A stretch of DNA of 64,000 bases, from the NCBI RefSeq assembly GCF_026017845.1, contig NZ_CP100416.1:3770548-3834547 (forward strand). Reading direction: 5' to 3'. Under the pieces are notes generated by a model. The model did not search any database. It saw only the letters and a list, made by a program, of their open reading frames with translations, and was not told where the DNA came from. Below are positions 8,573 through 16,069 of this stretch, in pieces. Origin of the DNA: Amycolatopsis mediterranei. GTDB lineage: Bacteria; Actinomycetota; Actinomycetes; Mycobacteriales; Pseudonocardiaceae. The position numbers and the translations under genes were made by a program. The number at the start of each line of letters is the position of its first letter. Within the stretch, counting starts at the first letter, position 1.

Positions 8573-9091
8573 GTGAAGCAGACAGAGGACGCCGAGCCCG
8601 GCCGCGACGCGGAGTTCCGCGAGTTCGTGCGCAGCCGGGGGACGCCGCTGCACCGGAGCGCGTACCTGCTCTGCGGTGACCGGCACCTGGCCGACGACGT
8701 GGTCCAGGACACGCTGGTCAAGGTCTACCAGCACTGGCGGCGGGTGCGGCAGGCCGACAGCCCGGAGGCCTACGTCCGGCGCATCCTGCTCAACGAGGTG
8801 CGCGGGCGGTGGCGGCGGCGGGAGCGCTCGGTGCCGGTCGCGGAGTTCGCCGACGAACCCGCCGTGGCCGACCCGTCCGACGACGTGATCCGGCGCGACG
8901 GGCTCCGGCAGGCGCTGTTGACGCTGCCGTTGCGGCAGCGCGCGACGGTCGTCCTGCGCTACCTCGAGGGCTTGTCCGAGCGCGAGACGGCGGCGGTCCT
9001 GGGCTGCTCGACGGGCACCGTGAAGAGCCAGAGCTCGCGGGCGCTGGCCGGCCTCAAATCCTTCTTCGACCGGACGGGGACGATGCTGTGA
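8573..9091 (+). CDS. ECF sigma factor, SigE-like family
   Basis: 172 residues from a GTG. Region 2 (~15-75: AYLLCGDRHLADDVVQDTLVKVYQHW) and region 4 (~115-165: LPLRQRATVVLRYLEGLSERETAAVLGCSTGTVKSQSSRAL) are both intact. It directs RNA polymerase to a stress or envelope regulon. Its stop overlaps the GTG of the following membrane protein by 4 bp (GTGA), so the two are co-translated and the second is the likely anti-sigma or sensor partner. Confidence 0.9.
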   Translation: MKQTEDAEPGRDAEFREFVRSRGTPLHRSAYLLCGDRHLADDVVQDTLVKVYQHWRRVRQADSPEAYVRRILLNEVRGRWRRRERSVPVAEFADEPAVADPSDDVIRRDGLRQALLTLPLRQRATVVLRYLEGLSERETAAVLGCSTGTVKSQSSRALAGLKSFFDRTGTML

Positions 9092-9900
9092 ACACCGAAC
9101 AGGAGAACCGGCTCCGCGAAGACCTCCGGCTGGCCGTCGACGGCGAAACCTTCCGGACCGACCCCGACGTCGTCCTCGGCCGGGCCCGCCGGGCGCGGCG
9201 GCGCAGCCTGGTCACCCGCGGCGCGGCCGGGACCGGCGTGCTGGCGGTCGCGGTGGCGGCCGCGCTCACCGGCATCCACCCCGGTGGCGCCCCGGAAGTC
9301 CGCACCGCGGCCTACGTCGTCGAGCGGATTTCGGCCGCCTTGGACGGCGGCTCGGACTCCGTCTACCGGATCGTCGACCACAACGAGGGCTCGGTCTGGT
9401 ACCAGGACCAGGTCACGATGAGCCAGTACTGGGTCTACGGGACCGGCGGCACTCGGATCGAAGCGTGGGACAGCACACCGGTGATCGACCACTACGCGCA
9501 CCTCGTGGACACCACGGTGAACCACAAGGACCGCACCTATTCGACGGAGGACACGAAGCTGCCCGCGTACGTGCCGGGCACGCTGCCGCCGCGGTCGTCG
9601 TTCGCCGACCGGATCAAGAAGTCGATCAGCGCCGGCGGGCCGGAGATCGCCGGTTCGGGTGAGTACCAGGGGCACCAGGTGATCAAGCTCGGCTACCCCG
9701 GGGGGGAGCTCTGGGTCGATTCCGCCACTTACCTGCCGGTGTACCGGATCACGACCGACCCGGACGGCCGCCGGACCACGAGCGACCTCGCGTTCCTGCC
9801 GCGGACGCCCGACCTGGTGCAGACGGTCAACACCCCGCAGGTCCCGCCCGGGTTCACCAAGGTCGCGGAGGCGAACACCGGCCCGGGCCACGGCGGCTGA
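9088..9900 (+). CDS. Single-pass membrane protein, probable sigma-factor partner
   Basis: 270 residues from the GTG at 9088 that overlaps the sigma stop. A cytoplasmic N-terminus of ~45 residues rich in Arg is followed by one membrane helix (~48-65, GVLAVAVAAALTGI) and an extracytoplasmic domain of ~200 residues with many Tyr/Trp and a LppX/outer-lipoprotein-like beta pattern (VYRIVDHNEGSVWYQDQ, GGELWVDSATYLPVYRIT). No ZAS Cys/His motif is present. The layout matches sigma-linked membrane proteins such as the one at 46632-47510. Anti-sigma function is inferred from position. Confidence 0.75.
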   Translation: MNTEQENRLREDLRLAVDGETFRTDPDVVLGRARRARRRSLVTRGAAGTGVLAVAVAAALTGIHPGGAPEVRTAAYVVERISAALDGGSDSVYRIVDHNEGSVWYQDQVTMSQYWVYGTGGTRIEAWDSTPVIDHYAHLVDTTVNHKDRTYSTEDTKLPAYVPGTLPPRSSFADRIKKSISAGGPEIAGSGEYQGHQVIKLGYPGGELWVDSATYLPVYRITTDPDGRRTTSDLAFLPRTPDLVQTVNTPQVPPGFTKVAEANTGPGHGG

Positions 9901-9903
9901 CCG

Positions 9904-10341
9904 TCACCTCGCGGGTTTGGTCTCGCAGCGCACCTGCGGCGCGGTCTCGGTCCCGGAGGCCGTGCAGTCGACGACCCGGCCGGGCGCGGGAACGGGGTAG
10001 CTGAAGACGATCGACGCGTCGGAGTCCGGCCCGGCCGAGAACTTGACGACCGTGGCCTTCCGGTTTCCGCTGCCGTGTAAGGTCTTCGAGTAGTACATGG
10101 TGTGCGGCCCGATGGCGGTGGTGATGCCGTCGCCGTCGTCGTCGAGTTCGTGCACGTTGAGCACGTAGTCCCCGGTGGTGTACTTGCCTTCGTCCCCGTG
10201 CCCGGCGTCGGCGGGGACCGCGCTGACGACCTCGGGCGAGACGGGATCCGCGGCGGTGGCGATCACGGTGGCCCCGACGGCGACCACGGCAACCCCGGCC
10301 ACGGCGCCGGAAACGGCGACTCGCTTGGCGGTGAACTTCAT
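9904..10341 (-). CDS. Small exported protein of unknown function
   Basis: 145 residues starting at the ATG 10341, directly behind GGGAGGAGGG, a better start than the upstream one. A signal peptide (1-~32, ending VIATAADP) precedes a ~110-residue domain with two Cys (VVDCTASG and VRCETK) that probably form a disulfide, and an acidic segment ELDDDGDGITT that may bind metal. It is convergent with the sigma operon, with stops 3 bp apart. I do not recognise the family. Confidence 0.7.
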   Translation of the reverse strand: MKFTAKRVAVSGAVAGVAVVAVGATVIATAADPVSPEVVSAVPADAGHGDEGKYTTGDYVLNVHELDDDGDGITTAIGPHTMYYSKTLHGSGNRKATVVKFSAGPDSDASIVFSYPVPAPGRVVDCTASGTETAPQVRCETKPAR

Positions 10342-10441
10342 GGTCCCTCCTCCCACCCGATGATCAAGCTAGGGGAAGGAGGGACCGGGTCACCTCGGCC
10401 GAAGGGGCGGTTCGGCGGCCGGGACCTCGTCCTTTCGGCCG

Positions 10442-10636
10442 ATGACCGACGACGACCGGATCGCGGTGACCGGGGCGTTCGATCGGCGTTGACCTGCGTG
10501 CGGGGGAGAGGGGCCGCATGCGTGGTTGCTGCTGTTCTTCGTCTCGAGCGCCGTCGCGCTCCCCCTTGCGACCGGCGACTGGCGAAGCGGGTTCTGGGCG
10601 TTCCTGACTGCCCGCGGTGGCCACCGGGCGGCCTGA
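10442..10636 (+). pseudogene. Possible remnant of a small membrane protein gene with in-frame TGA
   Basis: The frame from ATG 10442 reads MTDDDRIAVTGAFDRR, hits TGA at 10490, then stays open to TGA 10634 with a membrane-helix-like stretch (AWLLLFFVSSAVALPLA) and a basic tail. Both halves look codon-biased, but no ribosome site is clear. It fills the otherwise empty 300-bp gap. It may be a decayed gene or chance. Confidence 0.25.
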
Positions 10637-10642
10637 GCCCGG

Positions 10643-11950
10643 TCAGGACCGGGCCCGGCGCCAGACCGCCAGCGCCGTCGCGGCCAGGGCGCCTCCGGCC
10701 GCGGCGACGGCGCCGTGGTGCCGGCTCGCCCACAGCTGGGCACTCCGGGGCGTCGCCTTGTCGTCGAACCGGCCGTGCGCCCCGAAATCCCGCGCGCGAT
10801 CCGCCGGCGCCCACAGGTTCTCCGGCTGGTCCGATGGCTTCGCGGCTCCCGTCTGCTGCGACCGATAGCCGGTCCGGGCGAGGTACCGATCGAGGACGCC
10901 CGGCGCGACGGCGTTCGCGATCAGCGTGCCCACCGTGCTGCCGCCGACCCAGTACTCGCGGCGGCGCGGGTGGTCGGCCGCGTGGAGGACCGCGCGGGCC
11001 GCCACCTCCGGCTGGTAGATCGGGGGCACCGGCTGGGCCTGGTGCGGCAGCTTGGACCGCACCCAGGAGAACTGCGGCGTGTTGACCGCCGGCATCTGCA
11101 CCATCGTCGTGCGGACGTGGCTGCCGTCGTGCAGCAGCTCGCAGCGCAGGGCCTCGTTGAACCCCTGGATCGCGTGCTTCGCACCGCAATACGCGCTCTG
11201 CAACGGGATCCCGCGGTACGCCAGTGCCGAGCCGACCTGGACGATCGTGCCGCGGTCGCGGGACTTCATCCGGCGTAGGGCGGCCATTGTGCCGTGGACG
11301 TACCCGAGGTAGCTCACGTCGGTGACGCGGCGGAACTCGTCCGGCTCGATCTCGTCGAAGGGCGCGAACACCGAAGTGAACGCCACGTTCACCCACACGT
11401 CGATCGGGCCGAGTTCCCGCTCCACCCGGGAAGCGGCGGCGTCGACCTGGTCGAATTCGGCGACGTCGGTGGGGATGGCGAGTGCCGTCCCCCCGCTTCG
11501 GGTGACGTCGTCCGCGGCGGCTTCGAGGCCTTCCTTCCCGCGTGCCAGCAGGGCGACCCGGGCCTGCCGGGCCCCGAACGCCCGCGCGACCGCGCGGCCG
11601 ATGCCCCCGCTGGCCCCGGTCACGACGACGACCTGGTTCATGACTGCCTCCGTTTTCCAGTACGGGGCCGCACGGGCCCAAGCGGCCGCGACCACCGCGT
11701 TCGCCAGCGCCGCGGCCCGCCACCGCGGCGTCACCACGGCCAGTCCGAGCATGCTCACGCCGTGCGCCACGTCGATCGTCCAGCCTCGGCGGGCCAGCAG
11801 GCCGTTCGGCCGCCACAGGACGGCCGCGGCCTGGGCGAGGTGGCGGATGCCCAACGCCAGCGCCACTTGCCGCGGGATCGGCAGGGAGCGCGAGGCGAGG
11901 ACGATCCCGCCGCCCCACACCGCCCGCGCCGCCGCGACCCCGCGCGTCAC
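10643..11950 (-). CDS. Short-chain dehydrogenase/reductase fused to an N-terminal membrane segment
   Basis: 435 residues from a GTG with GGAGG upstream. Residues ~104-290 are a classical SDR: TGASGGIG nucleotide motif, VNVAF in place of the usual NNAG, and catalytic YCGAK (YxxxK). The C-terminal tail ends in one membrane helix (AVAAAGGALAATALAVW). Residues 1-103 form a separate hydrophobic helical module, and a second good ribosome site (GGAGGCAGTC) precedes an internal ATG at 11641, so a shorter SDR-only product may also be made. The gene follows the TPP enzyme with a 46-bp gap in the same direction. Substrate unknown. Confidence 0.85.
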   Translation of the reverse strand: MTRGVAAARAVWGGGIVLASRSLPIPRQVALALGIRHLAQAAAVLWRPNGLLARRGWTIDVAHGVSMLGLAVVTPRWRAAALANAVVAAAWARAAPYWKTEAVMNQVVVVTGASGGIGRAVARAFGARQARVALLARGKEGLEAAADDVTRSGGTALAIPTDVAEFDQVDAAASRVERELGPIDVWVNVAFTSVFAPFDEIEPDEFRRVTDVSYLGYVHGTMAALRRMKSRDRGTIVQVGSALAYRGIPLQSAYCGAKHAIQGFNEALRCELLHDGSHVRTTMVQMPAVNTPQFSWVRSKLPHQAQPVPPIYQPEVAARAVLHAADHPRRREYWVGGSTVGTLIANAVAPGVLDRYLARTGYRSQQTGAAKPSDQPENLWAPADRARDFGAHGRFDDKATPRSAQLWASRHHGAVAAAGGALAATALAVWRRARS

Positions 11951-11996
11951 GGCATCCTCCGGGCCACCGCCCGGGCGCCGACCCGCTCGATCGTGG

Positions 11997-13790
11997 TCAC
12001 CGGTTCTTCCCGGGCAGGAACTCCTGCAGCTTCGTCTTGACCCCCTGCACGACGAGGTGGAACGCGTCGGGGTCGCCCTTGAGCACGGCTTCGGTCGCCG
12101 ACTTCACCTGCTCGAAGGTGGCGTGCGGCGGGATCGGCGGCACGTCCGGGTCGCAGCGGACGTCCAGCACCGCCGGCTTGCCCGCGGTGAGCGCGGTGTC
12201 CCAGGCCGAAGCCAGCTGGTCCGGCTTGTCGACCGTGACGGCGGCGAGGCCGAGGGACAGGGCGAAGCTCGCGTAGTCGACGTCCGGCAGGGTCTGGGAT
12301 TCCTCGAACTTGGGGGCGCCGCCCATCGCGCGCAGCTCCCAGGTGACCTGGTTGAGGTCGTTGTTGTGGAAGACGCAGATCACGAGGCGCGGGTCGCTCC
12401 ACAGGGTGTGGTAGCGCGCGATGGTGATCAGCTCGGCGAGGCCGTTCATCTGCATGGCGCCGTCGCCGACGAGGGCGATCACCGGCCGGTCGGGGTGGGC
12501 GAACTTGGCGCCGATGGCGTACGGGACGGCCGGGCCCATGGTGGCCAGGGTGCCCGACAGCGACCCGCGGATGTCGCCGCGGATGCGGAGGTTGCGGGCG
12601 TACCAGTTGGTGGAGGAGCCGGAGTCCGCGGTGACGATGGCGTTCTCCGGGATCCGCTTCGACAGCTCGGACACGATCGCCATCGGGTTCACCGGGTCGG
12701 CCTCGACGGCGGCTTCCTTCTCGACGGTCTCCCACCAGGAGGCGACGTTCTTCTCGATCGTCTCGCGCCACGCCCGGTCCGGCTTGCTCGCCAGCTTCGG
12801 CAGGAGCGCGCGCAGCGTGGCCGCGCTGTCGCCGACGAGGTTGACCTCGGTCGGGTAGCGCATCCCGATCAGCCGGCCGTCGAGGTCGATCTGCACGGCC
12901 CGCGCCTGGCCGAAGTCCGGCAGGAACTGGCTGTACGGGAAGTTCGAGCCGACGATCAGCAGCGTGTCGCAGTCGCGCATCAGCTCGTAGCTCGGGCGGG
13001 TGCCGAGCAGCCCGATCGAGCCGGTCACCCACGGCAGGTCGTCGGGCAGCACGTCCTTGCCCAGCAACGCCTTCGCCACACCCGCGCCGGTGATCTCGGC
13101 GACCTCGCGGACCTCCTGGGCCGCGCCGCGGGCGCCCTGCCCGACGAGGATGGCGACCTTCTCGCCGGCGTTGAGCACCTCGGCTGCCGCGTCGATGTCG
13201 GCCTCGGCCGGCACCGGCCGGGACCAGGACGTGCCCGGCGGGCTGGAGGGCACCTGCTTGAACGCGTGCTGCGGCGGCGAGTACGCCTCCTCCTGCAGGT
13301 CCGCGGGGATGATCAGGGCGGTCGGGCAGCGGGACGCCTCGGCCGTCCGGATGGCCCGGTCGAGCGCGTTCGGCAGCTGCTCGGGCACGTTGACCTCGAC
13401 GAGGTATTCGCTCGCGACGTCCTTGAACAGCGCCTGCAGGTCGACCTCCTGCTGGTAGCTGCCGCCCATCGCGCTGCGCGCGGTCTGCCCGACGATCGCG
13501 ACCACCGGCACGTGGTCGAGCTTGGCGTCGTAGAGGCCGTTGAGCAGGTGGATCGCGCCCGGGCCGGAGGTGGCCATGCAGACGCCGACCTTGCCGCTGA
13601 ACTTCGCGTAGCCGACCGCGGCGAAGGCCGCCATCTCCTCATGCCGGGCCTGCACGAACCGGGGCTGGTTGTCCGCTTTGCCGAACGAGGCGACGATCCC
13701 GTTGATGCCGTCGCCCGGATAGGCGAACACCTGCTCCACGCCCCATTCGCGCAGGCGCTGGAGCAGGTAGTCACCGACTGTCTGGCTCAT
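11997..13790 (-). CDS. Thiamine-diphosphate enzyme, pyruvate oxidase/dehydrogenase (PoxB) type
   Basis: 597 residues with all three domains of the acetolactate synthase/pyruvate oxidase family: an N-terminal PYR domain with the catalytic Glu in RHEEMAAF, a central FAD/DHS-like domain, and a C-terminal PP domain with GDGAMQMNGLAEL...NN, the Mg-TPP motif. It best resembles quinone-dependent pyruvate dehydrogenases, which oxidise pyruvate to acetate and CO2 at the membrane, but 2-oxoacid substrate choice cannot be read from sequence. It starts behind GGGAG and is divergent from a MarR gene whose palindromes overlap the shared region, so MarR control is likely. Confidence 0.85.
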   Translation of the reverse strand: MSQTVGDYLLQRLREWGVEQVFAYPGDGINGIVASFGKADNQPRFVQARHEEMAAFAAVGYAKFSGKVGVCMATSGPGAIHLLNGLYDAKLDHVPVVAIVGQTARSAMGGSYQQEVDLQALFKDVASEYLVEVNVPEQLPNALDRAIRTAEASRCPTALIIPADLQEEAYSPPQHAFKQVPSSPPGTSWSRPVPAEADIDAAAEVLNAGEKVAILVGQGARGAAQEVREVAEITGAGVAKALLGKDVLPDDLPWVTGSIGLLGTRPSYELMRDCDTLLIVGSNFPYSQFLPDFGQARAVQIDLDGRLIGMRYPTEVNLVGDSAATLRALLPKLASKPDRAWRETIEKNVASWWETVEKEAAVEADPVNPMAIVSELSKRIPENAIVTADSGSSTNWYARNLRIRGDIRGSLSGTLATMGPAVPYAIGAKFAHPDRPVIALVGDGAMQMNGLAELITIARYHTLWSDPRLVICVFHNNDLNQVTWELRAMGGAPKFEESQTLPDVDYASFALSLGLAAVTVDKPDQLASAWDTALTAGKPAVLDVRCDPDVPPIPPHATFEQVKSATEAVLKGDPDAFHLVVQGVKTKLQEFLPGKNR

Positions 13791-13911
13791 GAGTACTCCC
13801 TTTGGCGTACGTGCCGCTTCGGTGAGCGCCGCGTGACCCGCCGGGCGCCTCCTTCGTGGTCACCGACGGCGCTCACGAAATCGCTGTACCCGCTTTCGGC
13901 GGCTATCATGC

Positions 13912-13924
13912 TTGCGTGACGCAA
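13912..13924. promoter_or_regulatory. MarR box 1, overlapping the marR start
   Basis: TTGCGTGACGCAA is a perfect 13-bp inverted repeat spanning the GTG at 13916. A -10 element TATCAT (13904-13909) ends 7 nt before that GTG, so the transcript is probably leaderless and the box covers the transcription start. Confidence 0.65.
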
Positions 13925-14392
13925 ACGTGGCAGGAGCACGACGGCGCCGACGCGGCTTTGGCGGCGTTGCGGGCGATGGTGCTGATCGCCGACTCGACCG
14001 TCGAGCGGAACACCGAGCAGCTGACGCTGACCCAGTTCCGCGCGCTGCGGGTGGTGGTCGACCGGACCCCGGTCACGATGGGCCGGGTGGCGCGCGAGCT
14101 GGCGATGAACCCGTCGTCGGTCACCCGGGCGTGTGATCGGCTGGTCGCGCTGAACCTGCTGGAAAAGGCCCCCAATCCGCTCAACCGGCGCGAAACGCTG
14201 CTCGCGCCGGCCGGGCCGGGGCGGCAGCTCGTGGACCGCGTCGACCGCGATCGCCGCCGGGTGCTGGCGGGTGTGCTGAGCCGGCTCGATCCGGCGACGC
14301 GGGCGGCCGCGATCACCGCGTTCGAGCGGTTTGCCGGAGCGGTCGAAGCGGACGAATCGGATTCGCGTTCACTTTTGCGTCGCGCAAACTAA
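13916..14392 (+). CDS. MarR-family regulator
   Basis: 158 residues from GTG 13916, preferred over an upstream GTG because TATCAT lies exactly at -10 relative to it (leaderless mRNA). The winged-helix domain reads LTLTQFRALRVVVDRTPVTMGRVARELAMNPSSVTRACDRLVALNLLEK, then a wing with NRRE. It is divergent from the TPP enzyme and convergent with ltrA. Two near-identical palindromes (13912-13924 and 14375-14387) flank the gene, so autoregulation and control of neighbours are likely. Confidence 0.85.
   Translation: MTQTWQEHDGADAALAALRAMVLIADSTVERNTEQLTLTQFRALRVVVDRTPVTMGRVARELAMNPSSVTRACDRLVALNLLEKAPNPLNRRETLLAPAGPGRQLVDRVDRDRRRVLAGVLSRLDPATRAAAITAFERFAGAVEADESDSRSLLRRAN
14375..14387. promoter_or_regulatory. 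MarR box 2, at the marR stop
   Basis: TTGCGTCGCGCAA, matching box 1 in 11 of 13 positions, sits within the last codons of the MarR gene, ~110 bp past the end of ltrA. It could be a second operator or a roadblock at the 3' end. Confidence 0.5.
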
Positions 14393-14496
14393 AACCGGCG
14401 AAACGAAGTTTGGCCGCGGGGATCGCGGGTATCCTTCCGCGATGCTCGGGGTCTGTCTCCGCAGAACCTGACCAGCCGGCCGAGGGCGCCGCTTCC

Positions 14497-15744
14497 TCAG
14501 CCGCGGGACCCGCTGTCCCGGTGCCGGTCGGCGGCCTGCCTCAAGAACGCCACCGGGTCGTCGCCGAGGTCGGTGAGGCTCCGGCGGCGGATCACTGTCG
14601 TCACCGCGGCCGTTCCGGCCGCCCACACCGCGATCACCAGCACCACCGCCGGGGCCGGCAGCAGCCGGTCGAGGAACGCCAGGCTCGCCGTCGCCGCCAG
14701 GGCCGCCACCCGGGCCAGCCCGAAGTACCAGCGGTGCGACCCCATCGCGAAGACCCTCGTGCCGGCCAGGTAGATCGTCAGGCCCGCCGTCGTGAACCAC
14801 ACCGCCGCGGTGGGCGGGGACTCGGCCAGGGACAGGTTCACCCCCGCCGCCATCAGCACGAGCGCGAAGGCCGGCAGCAGGTGCCCGCCCGCGTACAGCG
14901 AATACGCCAGCGCCGGGTTGCCGCCCGAGAACCCCAGCATCCGCTCGTAGATCTCCGCCGCCGAGGAGAAGTACACCCACCACAGCGCGCCCGCCAGGAC
15001 GAGCCCGCCGGCCAGGGCCAGCCAGTACCCGAGGTCGTCGGCCGGTCGCTCCAGTGCCGCCGTGCCGACCGTGATCACCAGCTCGCCGAGCAGCAGGATC
15101 ATGAACAGCCCGAACCGCTCCGCGAGGTGTGCCGAGTCGACCGCCAGGTTCGGGTCGCGCGGCGGTGCCAGCATGATCCGCCACCGGGCTTCGCGCGTGG
15201 GCCGCTCGCCGCGACGCCGTTCGCGGTGGTCGCCGAGCAGCAGGAACCCCGCCTCCTGCAGCAGCGCGACCGCCCACAGCGCCCACGACGCCCACGAGTG
15301 CGGGAGTGCGGCCGAGACCCCGAACAGGACGGCCGAAACCGCGTAGCCCACGCTGATCCGCCGCTGGTCGATCCCGTCGCGCGGCCACCGGTGCGCGGCG
15401 GCCAGGATCAGGCGGACCGCGGCCATCGCCGCGGCGAAGATCGCCGGGTGCCCTTCGAAGACGTGGTGCGCCTGCGTCGCGGCGATCCCGCAGGGGATCG
15501 TGCCGGCGAGCACGAACAGCCGGTCGGCGACGCGGCTGTCGTCGCCGCGGCGGTTGTACAGCACGGCGAAGCCGATCCACGTCCACCAGAGCGTCGCGAA
15601 CAGGCCGAGCGCCGCGGCGGCGCGCGCCCAGTGCGGGTCCGCGACGATGCCGTGCGCCACCTGTCCCACGGCGAACACGAAGACCAGGTCGAAGTACAGC
15701 TCGACCCAGCCGACCCGCTTGCCGCCTTCGTCCACATCGGTCAC
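14497..15744 (-). CDS. ltrA: Low-temperature-requirement A (LtrA) family membrane protein
   Basis: 415 residues with the family signature at the N-terminus (VGWVELYFDLVFVFAVGQVAHGI) and about 10-12 membrane helices through to ~390. LtrA proteins are widespread in actinomycetes; the biochemical role is not established beyond a link to cold growth in Listeria. The GTG start has no Shine-Dalgarno sequence; instead TTATTAAT lies 5-12 nt upstream, suggesting a leaderless transcript. Confidence 0.85.
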   Translation of the reverse strand: MTDVDEGGKRVGWVELYFDLVFVFAVGQVAHGIVADPHWARAAAALGLFATLWWTWIGFAVLYNRRGDDSRVADRLFVLAGTIPCGIAATQAHHVFEGHPAIFAAAMAAVRLILAAAHRWPRDGIDQRRISVGYAVSAVLFGVSAALPHSWASWALWAVALLQEAGFLLLGDHRERRRGERPTREARWRIMLAPPRDPNLAVDSAHLAERFGLFMILLLGELVITVGTAALERPADDLGYWLALAGGLVLAGALWWVYFSSAAEIYERMLGFSGGNPALAYSLYAGGHLLPAFALVLMAAGVNLSLAESPPTAAVWFTTAGLTIYLAGTRVFAMGSHRWYFGLARVAALAATASLAFLDRLLPAPAVVLVIAVWAAGTAAVTTVIRRRSLTDLGDDPVAFLRQAADRHRDSGSRG

Positions 15745-16069
15745 GGGGAATTAATAACACACTGTCCTAATAATGGCGGAATTCGCCCCACCCGACCGTG
15801 CGGGTAATTCTGCCGCCAGTGCGAAGCCGTGCCCCGTTTTGGTGCCTCGGTGGGCCCCGGAGCTGCGTGAACACCCTTGAACAGTGTGCAAGCAGCGACC
15901 GTCGGAACACAATCCGTGAGTCTGGGAAATAATTCGATCTCGGCGTTCCGAAACGCCGCGGCGCAGGGTTGACAAGCACGCCGGAGGTGATGTCTTCTGC
16001 TGATCGGCTCGATCAACGCCACGTCTTCCCCTGGGGTTCCTCGTCCTGTCCGAGTTCGACATCAGCCGT
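15745..16069. other. Intergenic region between ltrA and cvnA
   Basis: 325 bp of lower GC than its surroundings near 15750-15775 (AT-rich ATTAATAACAC and TAATAATGG motifs), which probably hold the ltrA promoter reading left. The remainder should carry the cvnA promoter. I found no gene or clear palindrome. Confidence 0.4.

Noticed and set aside
11322..13919. Very long open frame on the plus strand
   Set aside because: It is antisense to the SDR and TPP-enzyme genes, which have clear catalytic motifs. High GC leaves stops rare in opposite frames; its translation is Arg/Ala/Val-rich with no domain.
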